Positions 35,987 through 45,260 of a stretch of 64,000 bases of DNA are shown here, in pieces. The notes beneath the pieces were generated by a model. It did not search any database and was not told the origin of the DNA. It saw nothing but the letters and a program-made list of their open reading frames with translations. Origin of the DNA: UBA2862 sp045658005 (GTDB lineage Bacteria; Bacillota; Clostridia; Christensenellales; Aristaeellaceae). Numbering within the stretch: position 1 is the first letter of the stretch; the number at the start of each line of letters is the position of its first letter. The stretch lies in NCBI GenBank assembly GCA_045658005.1, contig JAZOUD010000143.1, positions 10,299 to 74,298 on the forward strand, in the 5' to 3' direction. Both the position numbers and the translations under genes were made by a program.

Positions 35987-37339
35987 ATGAAATACGACAA
36001 ACACGGCTACCGTGACCTGACCACAGGCAGCATCTGGAAAAAGCTGGTGCTGTTCGCCATGCCCCTGCTGCTCTCGAGCCTCGTCCAGCAGCTCTACAAT
36101 ACCGTCGACCTGCTCTTTGCGGGAAACCTGATCGACTCCAACGCCTCCGCCGCCATCGGCATGAGCGGCATGCTGATCACATGCCTGGTGGGCTTCTTTG
36201 GCGGCATGTCGGTCGGCGCAGGGGTGTTGATCGCCCGGAGCTACGGCAATGAGGATTACGACGGCTTGCACAGGGCCATCCACAGCACCGTGGCGCTCTG
36301 CGCGATTGGGAGCATTCTGCTGCTCGTGCTCGGCGAAGCGCTGACGCCGGTATACCTGCGCCTGGTACACACGCCCGAAGGGCTGTGGCCCATGGCGATG
36401 GGATATTTGCGCATCTACTTCATTTCCATGCCTGCGATCCTGTTCTACAACCTCTGTTCGGGTGTGCTGCGCTCGCTGGGCGACAGCCGCAGCACCCTCG
36501 TCGCCCAGGTCGCGGGCGGCCTGTTCAACGTGCTGGCCGACTGGCTCTTCATCGCCAGACTGCACTGTGGGGTGGCTGGCGCGGCCTGGGCGACGCTGAT
36601 CTCCCAGACCATATCGGCGGCCTATGTCGTGTATCGACTCAAAAAGCTCGACGGGCCCTACGCGCTGAAGCTCAGGCAGGTGCGCCTGGATCGGGGCGTG
36701 CTGCGGGAAACGCTGCGGATCGGCGTCCCCGCAGGCGTTCAATCGCTGGTGATCACGCTCTCCAACGTCTTCGTGCAATACCACATCAACCGCCTCGGCG
36801 GCAGCGCCATCGCCGCCTTCACCGCTTATTTCAAGATAGAGCTGATCGTCTACTATCCCATCATGGCCCTGGGACAGGCCATGATGACCTACGTGGGCCA
36901 GAACATGGGGGCAGGCAAGCCCGAGCGGGTCCGCCGCGGGCTTTGGGAATGCCTGGGCCTGGGCGTCGGCGTCTCGCTGCTGTTGAGCGCACTGGGCCTT
37001 CTGGGCGGAAGACTCTTGTTCAGCGCATTCTATGCTGACGGGTCGGCGATTGCGCTGGGCCTCCGCGTCATCGCGACCACGTTTCCCTTTTATTTCATCT
37101 ATTGCTTTTTGGAGATTCCCGGCGACGCCCTGCGTGGCATGGGGGAATCCAGGCTGCCGATGCTGATCGTCATCGTCAATCTTTGCCTGTTGCGCACGGC
37201 GCTGCTGTTCCTGATCGTGCCCCGGTGGCCCGACGTGCGCGGCATCGCCGTGTGCTATCCCATCACCTGGGCGGTGACCGGCGCGTGCATGCTGGTCTGC
37301 TGGCTGAAGAGAAGCTCCAGGATTAAGCCTGCCGGCTAA
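35987..37339 (+). CDS. MATE family efflux transporter
   Basis: The 450-residue protein has twelve predicted membrane segments in two homologous halves. It opens with LTTGSIWKKLVLFAMPLLLSS-type sequence followed by QQLYNTVDLLFAG, and PVYLRLVHTPEG is also typical of the DinF/NorM-like group common in Clostridia. MATE proteins export cationic drugs or metabolites in exchange for Na+ or H+. The substrate is unknown. No clear ribosome site precedes the ATG. It is convergent with the PAP2 gene. Confidence 0.94.
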   Translation: MKYDKHGYRDLTTGSIWKKLVLFAMPLLLSSLVQQLYNTVDLLFAGNLIDSNASAAIGMSGMLITCLVGFFGGMSVGAGVLIARSYGNEDYDGLHRAIHSTVALCAIGSILLLVLGEALTPVYLRLVHTPEGLWPMAMGYLRIYFISMPAILFYNLCSGVLRSLGDSRSTLVAQVAGGLFNVLADWLFIARLHCGVAGAAWATLISQTISAAYVVYRLKKLDGPYALKLRQVRLDRGVLRETLRIGVPAGVQSLVITLSNVFVQYHINRLGGSAIAAFTAYFKIELIVYYPIMALGQAMMTYVGQNMGAGKPERVRRGLWECLGLGVGVSLLLSALGLLGGRLLFSAFYADGSAIALGLRVIATTFPFYFIYCFLEIPGDALRGMGESRLPMLIVIVNLCLLRTALLFLIVPRWPDVRGIAVCYPITWAVTGACMLVCWLKRSSRIKPAG

Positions 37340-37380
37340 TTGAAAAGCATCAGTATTTGACCGACTGAACACTAACATTG

Positions 37381-37411
37381 AAAAAACAGGGGCGGTGAAT
37401 CACCGTCCCTG
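37381..37411 (-). terminator. Terminator of the PAP2 gene
   Basis: A 12-bp stem (37387-37398 with 37400-37411, one wobble) is followed on the minus strand by six T residues. It belongs to the same hairpin sequence family as 35925 and 41099. Confidence 0.85.
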
Positions 37412-37427
37412 CGCGATTGTAAGTCGC

Positions 37428-38375
37428 TTATGCGCTCACCGTCTCGTCCTTCAGCGCCGCCTTCATCACGGCGGGCCAGATGGCGATGATGAACAGTATG
37501 CGGATGACGTTGTTGGCGAAGCAGCCCCAGTGCGTGCCAAGCATCGCCTCCATCGGCCCGCCAAGGATCTGTATGATACCGTAGGTTATCACGCCGCCGA
37601 CCAGCGCCGCAATGACATTCTGCCGGGAGCAGGTGGGCCTGAAGCGGACCCAGGTTTTCTCGATGAACCGGCCCGCGCACAGCGCCATGAACGCGCCGAT
37701 GTCGCCGTAGCCGTCCTTCATCATCTTCTTCGGGTCCACCAGAAGCTTCCCGTCCACGTAGTCCATCGGATAGGACTTGACGGAGATGTAGAACAGCGCG
37801 GCGATTCCCAGAATCACGCCCAGGGCCAGGAACAGGTTTTCCTTCTCCGGGTTCTTACGGAGGTAGCCAAACAGCTTCCTCATGCCCCAGATCACCAGCA
37901 CGCCCTCGGTCATGCCGACGGCCACATCCTGGGGCGTGTGGACGCCCAGGTAGTTGCGGGAAAAGCCTGTGATGAGCGCCAGCAGTATGCACAGCACCGA
38001 AACCCAGCGCATCTTTTTCCAGGCGCTGACCGCCATGGAGCCGTAGATGGACGTGGCCATGGTGGTGTGGCCGCTGGGGAAGGAGTAGCCTGTCGCGGTG
38101 CTTATGGCATCCCCGGCGGGAAGTATACGGCTGTCCCGGATCCACGGGCGATAGACGCAGGCGGTGAGCTTGACCACGGCGTTTAATGCGATGGTGGCGG
38201 TACAGGAGGCCATCGTATAGAGCCCGCTCTCCTTGTCCACGCACCAGTAGATCATCGCAGGAATGATGACCAGGAAGGTGACCGCGAAAAGGGAGATCAT
38301 CTCCATGAATGGCGTCAGCGCGTCATTGATGCTGTTTCTGAAGTTCTGCAAGAAAAGCAGGTATTGTATGTCCAT
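37428..38375 (-). CDS. PAP2-superfamily membrane phosphatase
   Basis: The 315-residue integral membrane protein has the three PAP2 motifs: KLTACVYRPWIRD, PSGHTT and SRNYLGVHTPQD, with the catalytic histidines. Such enzymes dephosphorylate lipid phosphates such as phosphatidate, undecaprenyl diphosphate or phosphatidylglycerolphosphate on the outer membrane face. About eight helices are present, more than the minimal six. A perfect consensus promoter lies 159 bp upstream, giving an unusually long 5' leader. Confidence 0.92.
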   Translation of the reverse strand: MDIQYLLFLQNFRNSINDALTPFMEMISLFAVTFLVIIPAMIYWCVDKESGLYTMASCTATIALNAVVKLTACVYRPWIRDSRILPAGDAISTATGYSFPSGHTTMATSIYGSMAVSAWKKMRWVSVLCILLALITGFSRNYLGVHTPQDVAVGMTEGVLVIWGMRKLFGYLRKNPEKENLFLALGVILGIAALFYISVKSYPMDYVDGKLLVDPKKMMKDGYGDIGAFMALCAGRFIEKTWVRFRPTCSRQNVIAALVGGVITYGIIQILGGPMEAMLGTHWGCFANNVIRILFIIAIWPAVMKAALKDETVSA

Positions 38376-38533
38376 GTGTCTTCTCCTCCTGTCACTGTGG
38401 TTGCTATGGGGTTCCCGCAGCCAGATCGCTGTCCTGACGATATGATTCGCATTTCTGAAATCACGTCAACCAATAATGCCTACACGGAAGCCGCTATAAT
38501 GGGAAACGAGTCCTGGTATTTCCTGTGTCTGTC

Positions 38534-38562
38534 ATTATAGTTTGGATTTGCCTGCCTGTCAA
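38534..38562 (-). promoter_or_regulatory. Perfect consensus promoter for the PAP2 gene
   Basis: On the minus strand TTGACA (38557-38562) and TATAAT (38534-38539) are 17 bp apart. The promoter drives leftward transcription with a leader of about 150 nt. No known riboswitch was recognised in that leader. Confidence 0.8.
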
Positions 38563-38617
38563 CAGCTTTTAGCATTGATTATGCTCCATGGTACGCACAT
38601 TTATTGTTTAAATTGTA

Positions 38618-38646
38618 TTTACATTTAACGACTATTATAGTATAAT
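38618..38646 (+). promoter_or_regulatory. Promoter of the double-glycine-leader SH3 gene
   Basis: TTTACA at 38618-38623 and TATAAT at 38641-38646 are 17 bp apart in an AT-rich stretch, about 95 bp before the start codon. The promoter is divergent from that of the PAP2 gene. Confidence 0.75.
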
Positions 38647-38745
38647 AATATGGTATAGCAGAGTCAACAGCAACGCGAAGGCATTGCTTGGTAGAGCGCG
38701 ATGGCCGAGGCTCAATGTGCACCGCATAACAAGGAGGAATACACA

Positions 38746-39048
38746 ATGAATGATTTCTTTGAATCGTCTGTCAGGGAACTGAACCTGGACGAGATGGAGC
38801 TGGTTAACGGCGGCAAGAAGCGCCCTTTTGTGCGCTCACTGGCTAAGGATGTCAACGTTCGATCGGGCCCCGGTACGGAATATCCCGTGGTTGCCCAGCT
38901 GGGCTACCTGGACGAGGTGGCGGTCATCAGCAAGAAGATCGTGAAGAACGGTAAATACTATTGGGCGAAGGTCACCGTCGCCGTCAGCCAGTCGAAGCAA
39001 GTGGAAGGATGGGTTTGCTCCAAGTATTGTGAAGGCTGCTGGAACTGA
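38746..39048 (+). CDS. Double-glycine-leader peptide fused to a bacterial SH3 domain
   Basis: The start is ATG 38746 behind AAGGAGGA. The 100-residue product opens with an acidic leader whose end, ELNLDEMELVNGG (residues 11-23), has the pattern of double-glycine leaders cut by C39 peptidase-containing ABC exporters. After Gly23 a basic KKRP leads into a bacterial SH3 (SH3b) domain: VNVRSGPGTEYPVV, a central strand pair and VEGWVCSKYC. SH3b domains bind cell-wall peptidoglycan, so the mature 77-residue protein is likely exported and wall-associated. Two C-terminal cysteines could form a disulfide. No C39 exporter or modification enzyme is encoded in the window. Leader and domain are each recognisable; their union is the unusual part. 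Confidence 0.8.
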   Translation: MNDFFESSVRELNLDEMELVNGGKKRPFVRSLAKDVNVRSGPGTEYPVVAQLGYLDEVAVISKKIVKNGKYYWAKVTVAVSQSKQVEGWVCSKYCEGCWN

Positions 39049-39157
39049 TACAGAAAGCCCTGTCAGCCATTATGGAAAAGGTCGTCCTGTAACAAGATAT
39101 AACGAGTATATGCACACCGGCAACAGAGCGACACGCATGCGAAAGGAAGGAATATAA

Positions 39158-41086
39158 ATGGCAGAGATCACAGAGCGCAGCGCCGTCTTTACCGACTACG
39201 ACAGCTACCTTTTCCACCAGGGAACGAACTATGAGGTCTACCGAAAGCTGGGCGCCCACCCGGACATGGAGGAGGGCGTGAAGGGCACCCGGTTCAACGT
39301 CTGGGCGCCGAACGCCCAGTATGTTTCCGTCATCACCGCGAAGACCGGCTGGGAGGACGAGAAGTGGATGCACCGCTGCGCGGGCGACGGCGGCGTGTGG
39401 GAATGCTTCCTGCCCGACGTTGGCCCCGGCGACGCTTACCGCTACGTCATCACCGGCCAGGACGGCGTGAAGCGCTACAAGTCCGACCCCTACGGCTTCT
39501 GGTATGAAAAGCGCCCCCAGAGCGCGTCCATCGTCTGCGCGCTGGATACCTTCGTCTGGGACGACGACATCCACCAGGCCCAGCGGGACAACACCAAGGT
39601 CGTGGAGCGCCCCATGTCCATCTACGAGGTGCACCTGGGCAGCTGGAAGAAGGGCTTCCAGGGCGACTGGGATGAAGACGGCTTCTTGAACTATCGACAG
39701 CTGGCGGACGACCTGACCCAGTATATGACCTACATGGGCTTTACCCACGTGGAGCTGATGGGCATCTGCGAGCATCCCTTTGACCTGTCCTGGGGCTACC
39801 AGGTGACGGGCTACTATGCCCCCACGTCCCGCTACGGCACGCCGGACGATTTCCGCTATTTCGTGAACGCCATGCACAAGGCGGGCATCGGCGTGATCCT
39901 GGACTGGGTGCCCGCCCACTTCCCGAAGGACGCCTTCGCCATGGGCTGGTTCGACGGCACGCCGCTCTATGAGAACAGCGACCCGCTGCGCCGGGAGTTC
40001 CCGGTCTGGGGCACGCTGGCCTTCGACCACGGCAAGCCGGAGGTGCGGAATTTCCTGATCGCCAACGCCATCTACTGGATCAGGGAGTTCCACATCGACG
40101 CCCTGCGGGTGGACGCCGTGGCTTCGATGCTGTACAACGACTATGATCGCAGCGAGTGGCGGCCCAATGTGTTCGGCGGCCGCATGAACCTGGAGAGCAT
40201 GGACTTCATGCGCCAGCTGAACTACGAGGTCTGCGGCCAGACCACCGGCTTTTTGATCGCGGAGGATTCCTCCGCCGAGTGGGGCATCACCGAGGACGTG
40301 ACCCACGGAGGCCTGGGCTTCACCTTCAAGTGGAACATGGGCTGGATGAACGACACCATCCGCTACATGAACCTCGATCCGGTCTATCGCAAGTGGCACC
40401 ACGGCAACCTGACCCACATCGCCGACTACGCCTTCACGGAGAACTACATACTGGTGCTCAGCCACGACGAGGTGGTGTACGGCAAGGGCTCCATGGTGAA
40501 CAAGGCGCCGGGCAGCGAGGCCGACAAGATGGGCGAGGTCAAGACCCTCTACACCTGGCAGTTCACCTTCCCCGGAAAGAAGCTGCTGTTCATGGGCCAG
40601 GAGTTCGCGATGAGCCGGGAGTGGAACGTGAAGGAGAGCATCGACTGGCACCTGGCGGACGACTTCGTCCACCGGGACGTGATGCAGTGCGTCAACAACC
40701 TGTTGCACGTCTACAAGAGCCATCCCTGCCTGTACATGGACAGCAAGAACCCCACCACCTTCGAATGGGTCAACCGGGGCGACGCTGACCGCAACATCGT
40801 GGCCTACTACCGCCGCAACCCCTGGAACTACGACGGCGCGGTGCTGGTGGTGTGCAACTTCTCCCCGATGTCCTATCACGACTACACCGTGGGCGTGCCG
40901 ATGGAGGGCTATTACAACCGCATATTTTCCACCTACGACAGCCTCCCCGGCCAGGGCAACCCCGCCGAGATCGGCGGCATACCGCCGCTGACCGCCCAGT
41001 GGCACGACTGCGACGGTTACAGCCACATGCTGACCTACAGCCTGCGGCCCTTTGAATCCGTGATCATCGAGTTCCCGACGAAATAA
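39158..41086 (+). CDS. glgB: 1,4-alpha-glucan branching enzyme
   Basis: The 642-residue protein follows GAAAGGAAGGA. A CBM48 N-terminal domain (GTRFNVWAPNAQYVSV near 43-58) precedes the GH13 barrel. Branching-enzyme motifs are ILDWVPAHFPKD, ALRVDAVASM with nucleophile Asp319, IAEDSS with acid/base Glu369, and LSHDEVVYGKGS with Asp437. It makes alpha-1,6 branches in glycogen in the cytosol. Other glg genes are not adjacent. A strong terminator follows. Confidence 0.96.
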   Translation: MAEITERSAVFTDYDSYLFHQGTNYEVYRKLGAHPDMEEGVKGTRFNVWAPNAQYVSVITAKTGWEDEKWMHRCAGDGGVWECFLPDVGPGDAYRYVITGQDGVKRYKSDPYGFWYEKRPQSASIVCALDTFVWDDDIHQAQRDNTKVVERPMSIYEVHLGSWKKGFQGDWDEDGFLNYRQLADDLTQYMTYMGFTHVELMGICEHPFDLSWGYQVTGYYAPTSRYGTPDDFRYFVNAMHKAGIGVILDWVPAHFPKDAFAMGWFDGTPLYENSDPLRREFPVWGTLAFDHGKPEVRNFLIANAIYWIREFHIDALRVDAVASMLYNDYDRSEWRPNVFGGRMNLESMDFMRQLNYEVCGQTTGFLIAEDSSAEWGITEDVTHGGLGFTFKWNMGWMNDTIRYMNLDPVYRKWHHGNLTHIADYAFTENYILVLSHDEVVYGKGSMVNKAPGSEADKMGEVKTLYTWQFTFPGKKLLFMGQEFAMSREWNVKESIDWHLADDFVHRDVMQCVNNLLHVYKSHPCLYMDSKNPTTFEWVNRGDADRNIVAYYRRNPWNYDGAVLVVCNFSPMSYHDYTVGVPMEGYYNRIFSTYDSLPGQGNPAEIGGIPPLTAQWHDCDGYSHMLTYSLRPFESVIIEFPTK

Positions 41087-41098
41087 GCCGGACAAAAT

Positions 41099-41131
41099 GC
41101 AGGGGCGGCATTGCGCCGCCCCTGCGTTTTT
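41099..41131 (+). terminator. Terminator of glgB
   Basis: GCAGGGGCGGC at 41099-41109 pairs perfectly with GCCGCCCCTGC at 41115-41125 around a 5-nt loop, followed by GTTTTTC. Confidence 0.92.
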
Positions 41132-41158
41132 CAACCCGTTTATGACTGCTCCGAAGGA

Positions 41159-41490
41159 TCATTTGTCATAGCTCTCGAGCAATTCAACGATGCATTTCAG
41201 CTCCGGCACGTCCAGATAGTTGTATTCGCCGCTGCCGTCGCCATACCGGCCGTGCTGGATCAGCTTCAGGCCCGCGGCCTCGGCATTGGCGACCTGCCGG
41301 GCGGAATCACGCACCTGCAAGGCGATGTGATGCATGCCTCTCCATGCTCGTTCAGGAAGTTCCTCCAGGTCGACGGCGCCTCGTTGGGCTGGATCAGCTC
41401 CAGCTGCAAGCCGGGCCCCACGTCGAAGAAGGCCATCACCTGTTTTTGAGCATTTCCTATAAATTGGCTGGTATTCTCTAATGGCGACAC
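41159..41490 (-). pseudogene. VOC/glyoxalase-superfamily protein remnant
   Basis: Two minus-strand frames form one truncated vicinal-oxygen-chelate protein: FIGNAQKQVMAFF and QLELIQPNEAP in the first, then GMHHIALQVRD and LDVPELKCIVELLE in the second. The switch lies near 41340 where GAGGC replaces an expected GAGGGC, a one-base loss in a G run. The N-terminal metal-ligand strand is missing. The remnant resembles methylmalonyl-CoA epimerase/lyase-like VOC proteins. Not expected to be functional. Confidence 0.75.
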
Positions 41491-41570
41491 TCTTCTTTAA
41501 CATTCATATGATATAGTTACAAAGATATCTTGCCATATATCCGATGATTATGAATGGGGAAGATGACACA

Positions 41571-42365
41571 ATGAAGAGATCGACTCATATCATTGCATTG
41601 CTGTTGGCGGTTCTTTTGCTCTGCCTTTGCCCAGCACGGCAAACCATGGCTGAACCCGCGCCCGCCGGAGGCCTGACCGCTTACCCGAACGAGGAAGGCA
41701 GTACGCTCCACCTGGCCTATACGGACGCGCGGTCCGACTATCCGAATCTCAGCGACGCGGCCTTTGCGAATTTCAGGATGGTTGCCACCACCGGCATGGG
41801 GGAGGGAACGCTTTACAGGACTGCTTCTCCCATCGACCCGACGCACAAACGCAACAGCTATGCAGACGCCGCGTTGAAGATGGCCGGGGTCGCGACTGTC
41901 ATGAACCTCATGGACAGCCCGAAATTCTTAAAAGCCCATGGGGGATACAGCGATAGCTATTATGCCACGACAGATATCATTGCGCTGGGCATGGGGACGT
42001 CCTTTGATACGGCGGAATTCAGGAACAAGCTGGCCGAGGGACTGCGGTTCTTCGCGACCCATGAGGGTCCCTACGCCGTGCACTGCCAGGAGGGCAGGGA
42101 CCGCACGGGCGTGGTGGCGGCGCTCCTCGAATGCTTCATGGGGGCCGATTACGATGAAGTCAGGAAGGACTACATGTCGACCTTCTTCAACTATTATGGC
42201 ATTGAGCCCAGGGACGCGGACTATGATCCCGCCGAGTACAGCCTTCGCCCGGATGTCTTCCCGGAGGGCGCCTATCACAACTACGACCTGTATTTCTTCT
42301 GGAACAACCTAAAGGATAATATCGAAGTGAGAACAGCGGCCTACCAAAGGGGAAACAAGGGATGA
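41571..42365 (+). CDS. Secreted protein tyrosine phosphatase
   Basis: The start is ATG 41571, nine bases after GGGGAAG, giving 264 residues. A signal peptide (residues 1-27, ending TMAE) is followed by a dual-specificity/tyrosine phosphatase domain. The P-loop HCQEGRDRTG has its catalytic cysteine at 172, and an upstream NLMDS and LYRTASPID segment is typical of bacterial secreted phosphatases. Such proteins dephosphorylate phosphotyrosine or phosphoinositides outside the cell. The frame is intact although both neighbours are broken. Confidence 0.88.
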   Translation: MKRSTHIIALLLAVLLLCLCPARQTMAEPAPAGGLTAYPNEEGSTLHLAYTDARSDYPNLSDAAFANFRMVATTGMGEGTLYRTASPIDPTHKRNSYADAALKMAGVATVMNLMDSPKFLKAHGGYSDSYYATTDIIALGMGTSFDTAEFRNKLAEGLRFFATHEGPYAVHCQEGRDRTGVVAALLECFMGADYDEVRKDYMSTFFNYYGIEPRDADYDPAEYSLRPDVFPEGAYHNYDLYFFWNNLKDNIEVRTAAYQRGNKG

Positions 42366-42374
42366 ATGGGATGT

Positions 42375-43909
42375 GATCTGCGAAGGCCAACAGGCAACAG
42401 CTTGGACTGGTTCGAACCAATGAGAATTGCACCGGCTGCAACAAGTGTATCCAGGTCTGCGGCGTGATGGGCGCATGCGTTGCCACGGACGTCCTCGAGG
42501 ACAACCGATCCTATATCAAGGTGGACGGCCGATCACCTGCTGGAATACCTGCGCGCCCATGACATATCCGGCGCGCCGTGCACGGACGAGCTGCCCTATG
42601 AGCTGGGCACCAGATGGCCCATGCCAGGAGGCCTGTCCGAATACGCCCGATGGCTCGTGGGGGGACGACGTGTTTATCCGGCAGATCGACGGCGAATTGA
42701 AGGTCATCGAGTATCTGCATTCCCATGCGGAGGAGATCAAAAGCCGGAAGACGCCCTATCTGTTCATCGACGCGCTGAACTGCGAGCGAGGCTGCCTCTG
42801 CGGAACCGCGACGGAGCTGAAGCACGTCCGTTCCGACAATGCCCTGTACCAGCTGATCGGGCTGAAGCGGCAGGCGCGGGCCAGGAGCGCGCTCACGGAG
42901 ATGACCCCCGAGGCGCGCATGGCGGCGCTGGACCTACGCTTTCAGGATCTGGATCTGAAGGACTATGTTCGCACCTACCGCGACCGGTCCGGCCCGCTGG
43001 CTATGCGCCAGCCCGGTGAGGAAGAGCTGTCAGAGGTCTTCCGGCAGATGAATAAGGACACGGAGGAGGCACGAAACATCAACTGCACGGCCTGCGGCTA
43101 TCACAGCTGCCGGGAGATGGCGAACGCGATCTACTACGGCTTTACCCGCAAGGAGAACTGCATTCACTACCTGAAGGATTCCGTGGAGAGCCAGCGGCGG
43201 AAGCTCCAATATGTCGCGGAGCACGATGATTATCTGGACGTCTACAACCGGCGGGCGTTGATCGGCAGGGTCGAGGCACTGCCCGAGGCTTCCGAATACG
43301 CCCTCGTCGACATCAACCTGAACGGCTTCAAGGGGATCAACGATACCTATGGCTACAGTGAAGCCGACAAGCTGCTGGTTCAGGTCGCGGAAAACCTGAA
43401 GCGGGCCACAGCGAAATATGGCGGGGTGGCACGGCTTAAAAACGATGAGTTCCTGCTGCTGTATCCGGGCAGGAGGATCGACAGGGGCGACCCTGCGCTT
43501 CAAACCCTGACGGAGGCGATCGAGCGCCCTGTAATGGCTGGAAACGACCGCTTTCACATGACCGCAAAAATCGGCGTCGCTCTATGGGGAGAACCTGAAG
43601 GCCCTGGCGGAGGAGGAGCGGCAGATCAAGCAGGCCATTCAGGAGATGCTGGAGAATGATGGCTTCTACATGCTCTACCAGCCCCAGGTCGATGTCAGGA
43701 CCAGGCAGCTCGTCGGCTTCGAGGCCCTCGCCCGGACAAAGGGGCGCGACCTGCCGCCGGGGAAATTCATACCGGTCGCCGAGAAAAATGGACTGATTTG
43801 GAAGATCGGGCGGGTGACGACGGAGCTCGTCGTCCGGCAAATCGCCGCCTGGCGGGACGCAGGCAGGAAGCTCTATCCCGTATCCATCAATTTTTCCATG
43901 CCGCTGTGA
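42375..43909 (+). pseudogene. Multiply frameshifted Fe-hydrogenase-like / GGDEF-EAL signalling protein
   Basis: Sense runs through four frame segments: ferredoxin motif CTGCNKCIQVC from about 42425; HLLEYLRAHDISG and GGLSEYARWL near 42530-42660; an Fe-hydrogenase C-terminal-like part with ALNCERGC plus a CTACGYHSC cluster, running on into a GGDEF-like domain (42660-43590); and an EAL start YQPQVDVRTRQLVGFEALAR (from 43590). Breaks include a G6 run near 42665. The ferredoxin part has no start codon in frame, and the EAL domain is cut off at 43909. The GGDEF signature is degenerate (KNDEF). The intact ancestor would have linked an Fe-S sensor to c-di-GMP turnover. Confidence 0.75.
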
Positions 43910-43972
43910 TCACCCGGGCCGGCGTCAACGGCATGCGGCCGTCTCTGCGGTGCGGATTGAAGTACGGTCTCG

Positions 43973-45064
43973 TCATTCCCTGAGGGCGTACACCCACGGC
44001 TCGGAATCCTCCGGCTCCAGGGCATACCGCCTGGCCGTCAGGTGATCCCACTGCCCATTATCATTCTCATCGGAGAAGGTGAGCACGGTTCCAACGCCGT
44101 TGGTGATATACCCGGCGTTCATGTAGACAAAGCGAAGCGTTTGGGTTTCGGTGACCAGGTCGTCGCCACGCTTTCGCATGGTCTTGCCTTCAGCGGCCAC
44201 ATCCCGGCTTTGAACGGTCAATGCTTCGCCGGGCATTTTCAGATAATTAGCCCGCTCCACGGCCCTGCCGCTGTCTCGCATTTCCACCGTGTGATTATGG
44301 CCCCACAGGAAGACGATGTCATGGCTTTCAGAAGCTGCGTTCAAAGCCTTCGTCCACGTCCACGCGCCGGCATTATCGCCGCGGTTCGCGTGCAGGGGCA
44401 CGTGAGACATGACGATGATGGGGCGATGATACTCCAATGTGTCGACCCAGTTCAGGAAACGGCGGCTGGCCGTTTGTGCGGATACGCCGTTTGGATCCAC
44501 GCTGTCTTTTCCTTCATATCCCAGGGCCTGTTCGTCACTGTCGTGGATCATCTGGGCAAATGTAATGCCGTAGACAAAATACCCGCTGGCAGAGACGGGG
44601 CCGGAGAAAAAGGCCGCGTCATAGGGATCTGTCGCATGGATATCGTGCGACCCATAGGTGTACAGGGTCTGCACGCTCTCACCGAAGACATGCTTCACCT
44701 GCGCGTCTACAGCCGTCATGGAAAAATAGGGCGCGCCGATGGGGTGGCCGCTCGCGTCGATGGATCTATCGCCGCCATCGCCCACGTTGTCGCCGCCCAG
44801 CAGGACGATCTCCGGCATGACGCCGTCGTCTGCCACCAACGCCAGCACTTCCGTCAGGTGGTTGTGCCAGATTAGATTGCCGTCGGAATCCTATACGGGC
44901 AGCTTCTTTTTGGGCCTCTTGCCCCCGCTTTCTTCTGGAGAGGCGGATTCCGTTTCATATTTCGCATGTCGATCCGTCGCAACAAAGATGGAGGTGTCCG
45001 CAAGCGCAGTGCCGATGCAGAGAAGCATTGCGAGGAGGGCAACGCAAACGCACTTTTTATTCAT
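43973..45064 (-). pseudogene. Secreted metallophosphoesterase interrupted by one in-frame TAG
   Basis: From ATG 45064 the frame encodes a signal peptide (MNKKCVCVALLAM to ALAD) and the first motif VATDRH, then hits TAG at 44891-44893 (codon 58). The same frame continues without shift through all remaining calcineurin-like motifs: LLGGDNVGD, YGSHDIH, MSHVPLH and WGHNHT, ending at 43973. The total would be 363 codons. It is either a fresh nonsense mutation, a sequencing error, or amber readthrough. Nothing else in the window suggests amber recoding. Confidence 0.8.
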
Positions 45065-45185
45065 GTATCCTTTCTCCTTTGCCATATGTTTATCGCACAT
45101 TCCCTGAACAATGCCGCCGGGCGGCCCCTTAAACGCAATATACAAATAAGGCACTTTGATACTATCAAAGTGCTCATAAATCTGA

Positions 45186-45230
45186 GGTGCCCCATCGGGG
45201 ATTCGAACCCCGACACCCTGATTAGAAGTT
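45186..45230 (-). tRNA. Truncated tRNA-Arg (TCT) 3' part, possible attachment-site scar
   Basis: On the minus strand the sequence gives an anticodon loop CTTCTAA (anticodon TCT), a 4-nt variable region, a perfect T-arm (CGGGG, loop TTCGAAT, CCCCG) and an acceptor strand GGGGCAC. The D-arm and the 5' anticodon stem are missing, so it cannot be a working tRNA. The 3' ends of tRNA genes are typical integrase attachment sites, and a leftover of this shape is expected at one edge of an integrated or excised element. Confidence 0.75.
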
Positions 45231-45260
45231 ACAAATATCAGAGCACGAATTCGCTTCTTC

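Noticed and set aside
38746..39048. A classical class II bacteriocin
   Set aside because: The mature part is a recognisable SH3 domain, and no immunity or C39 exporter gene is adjacent.
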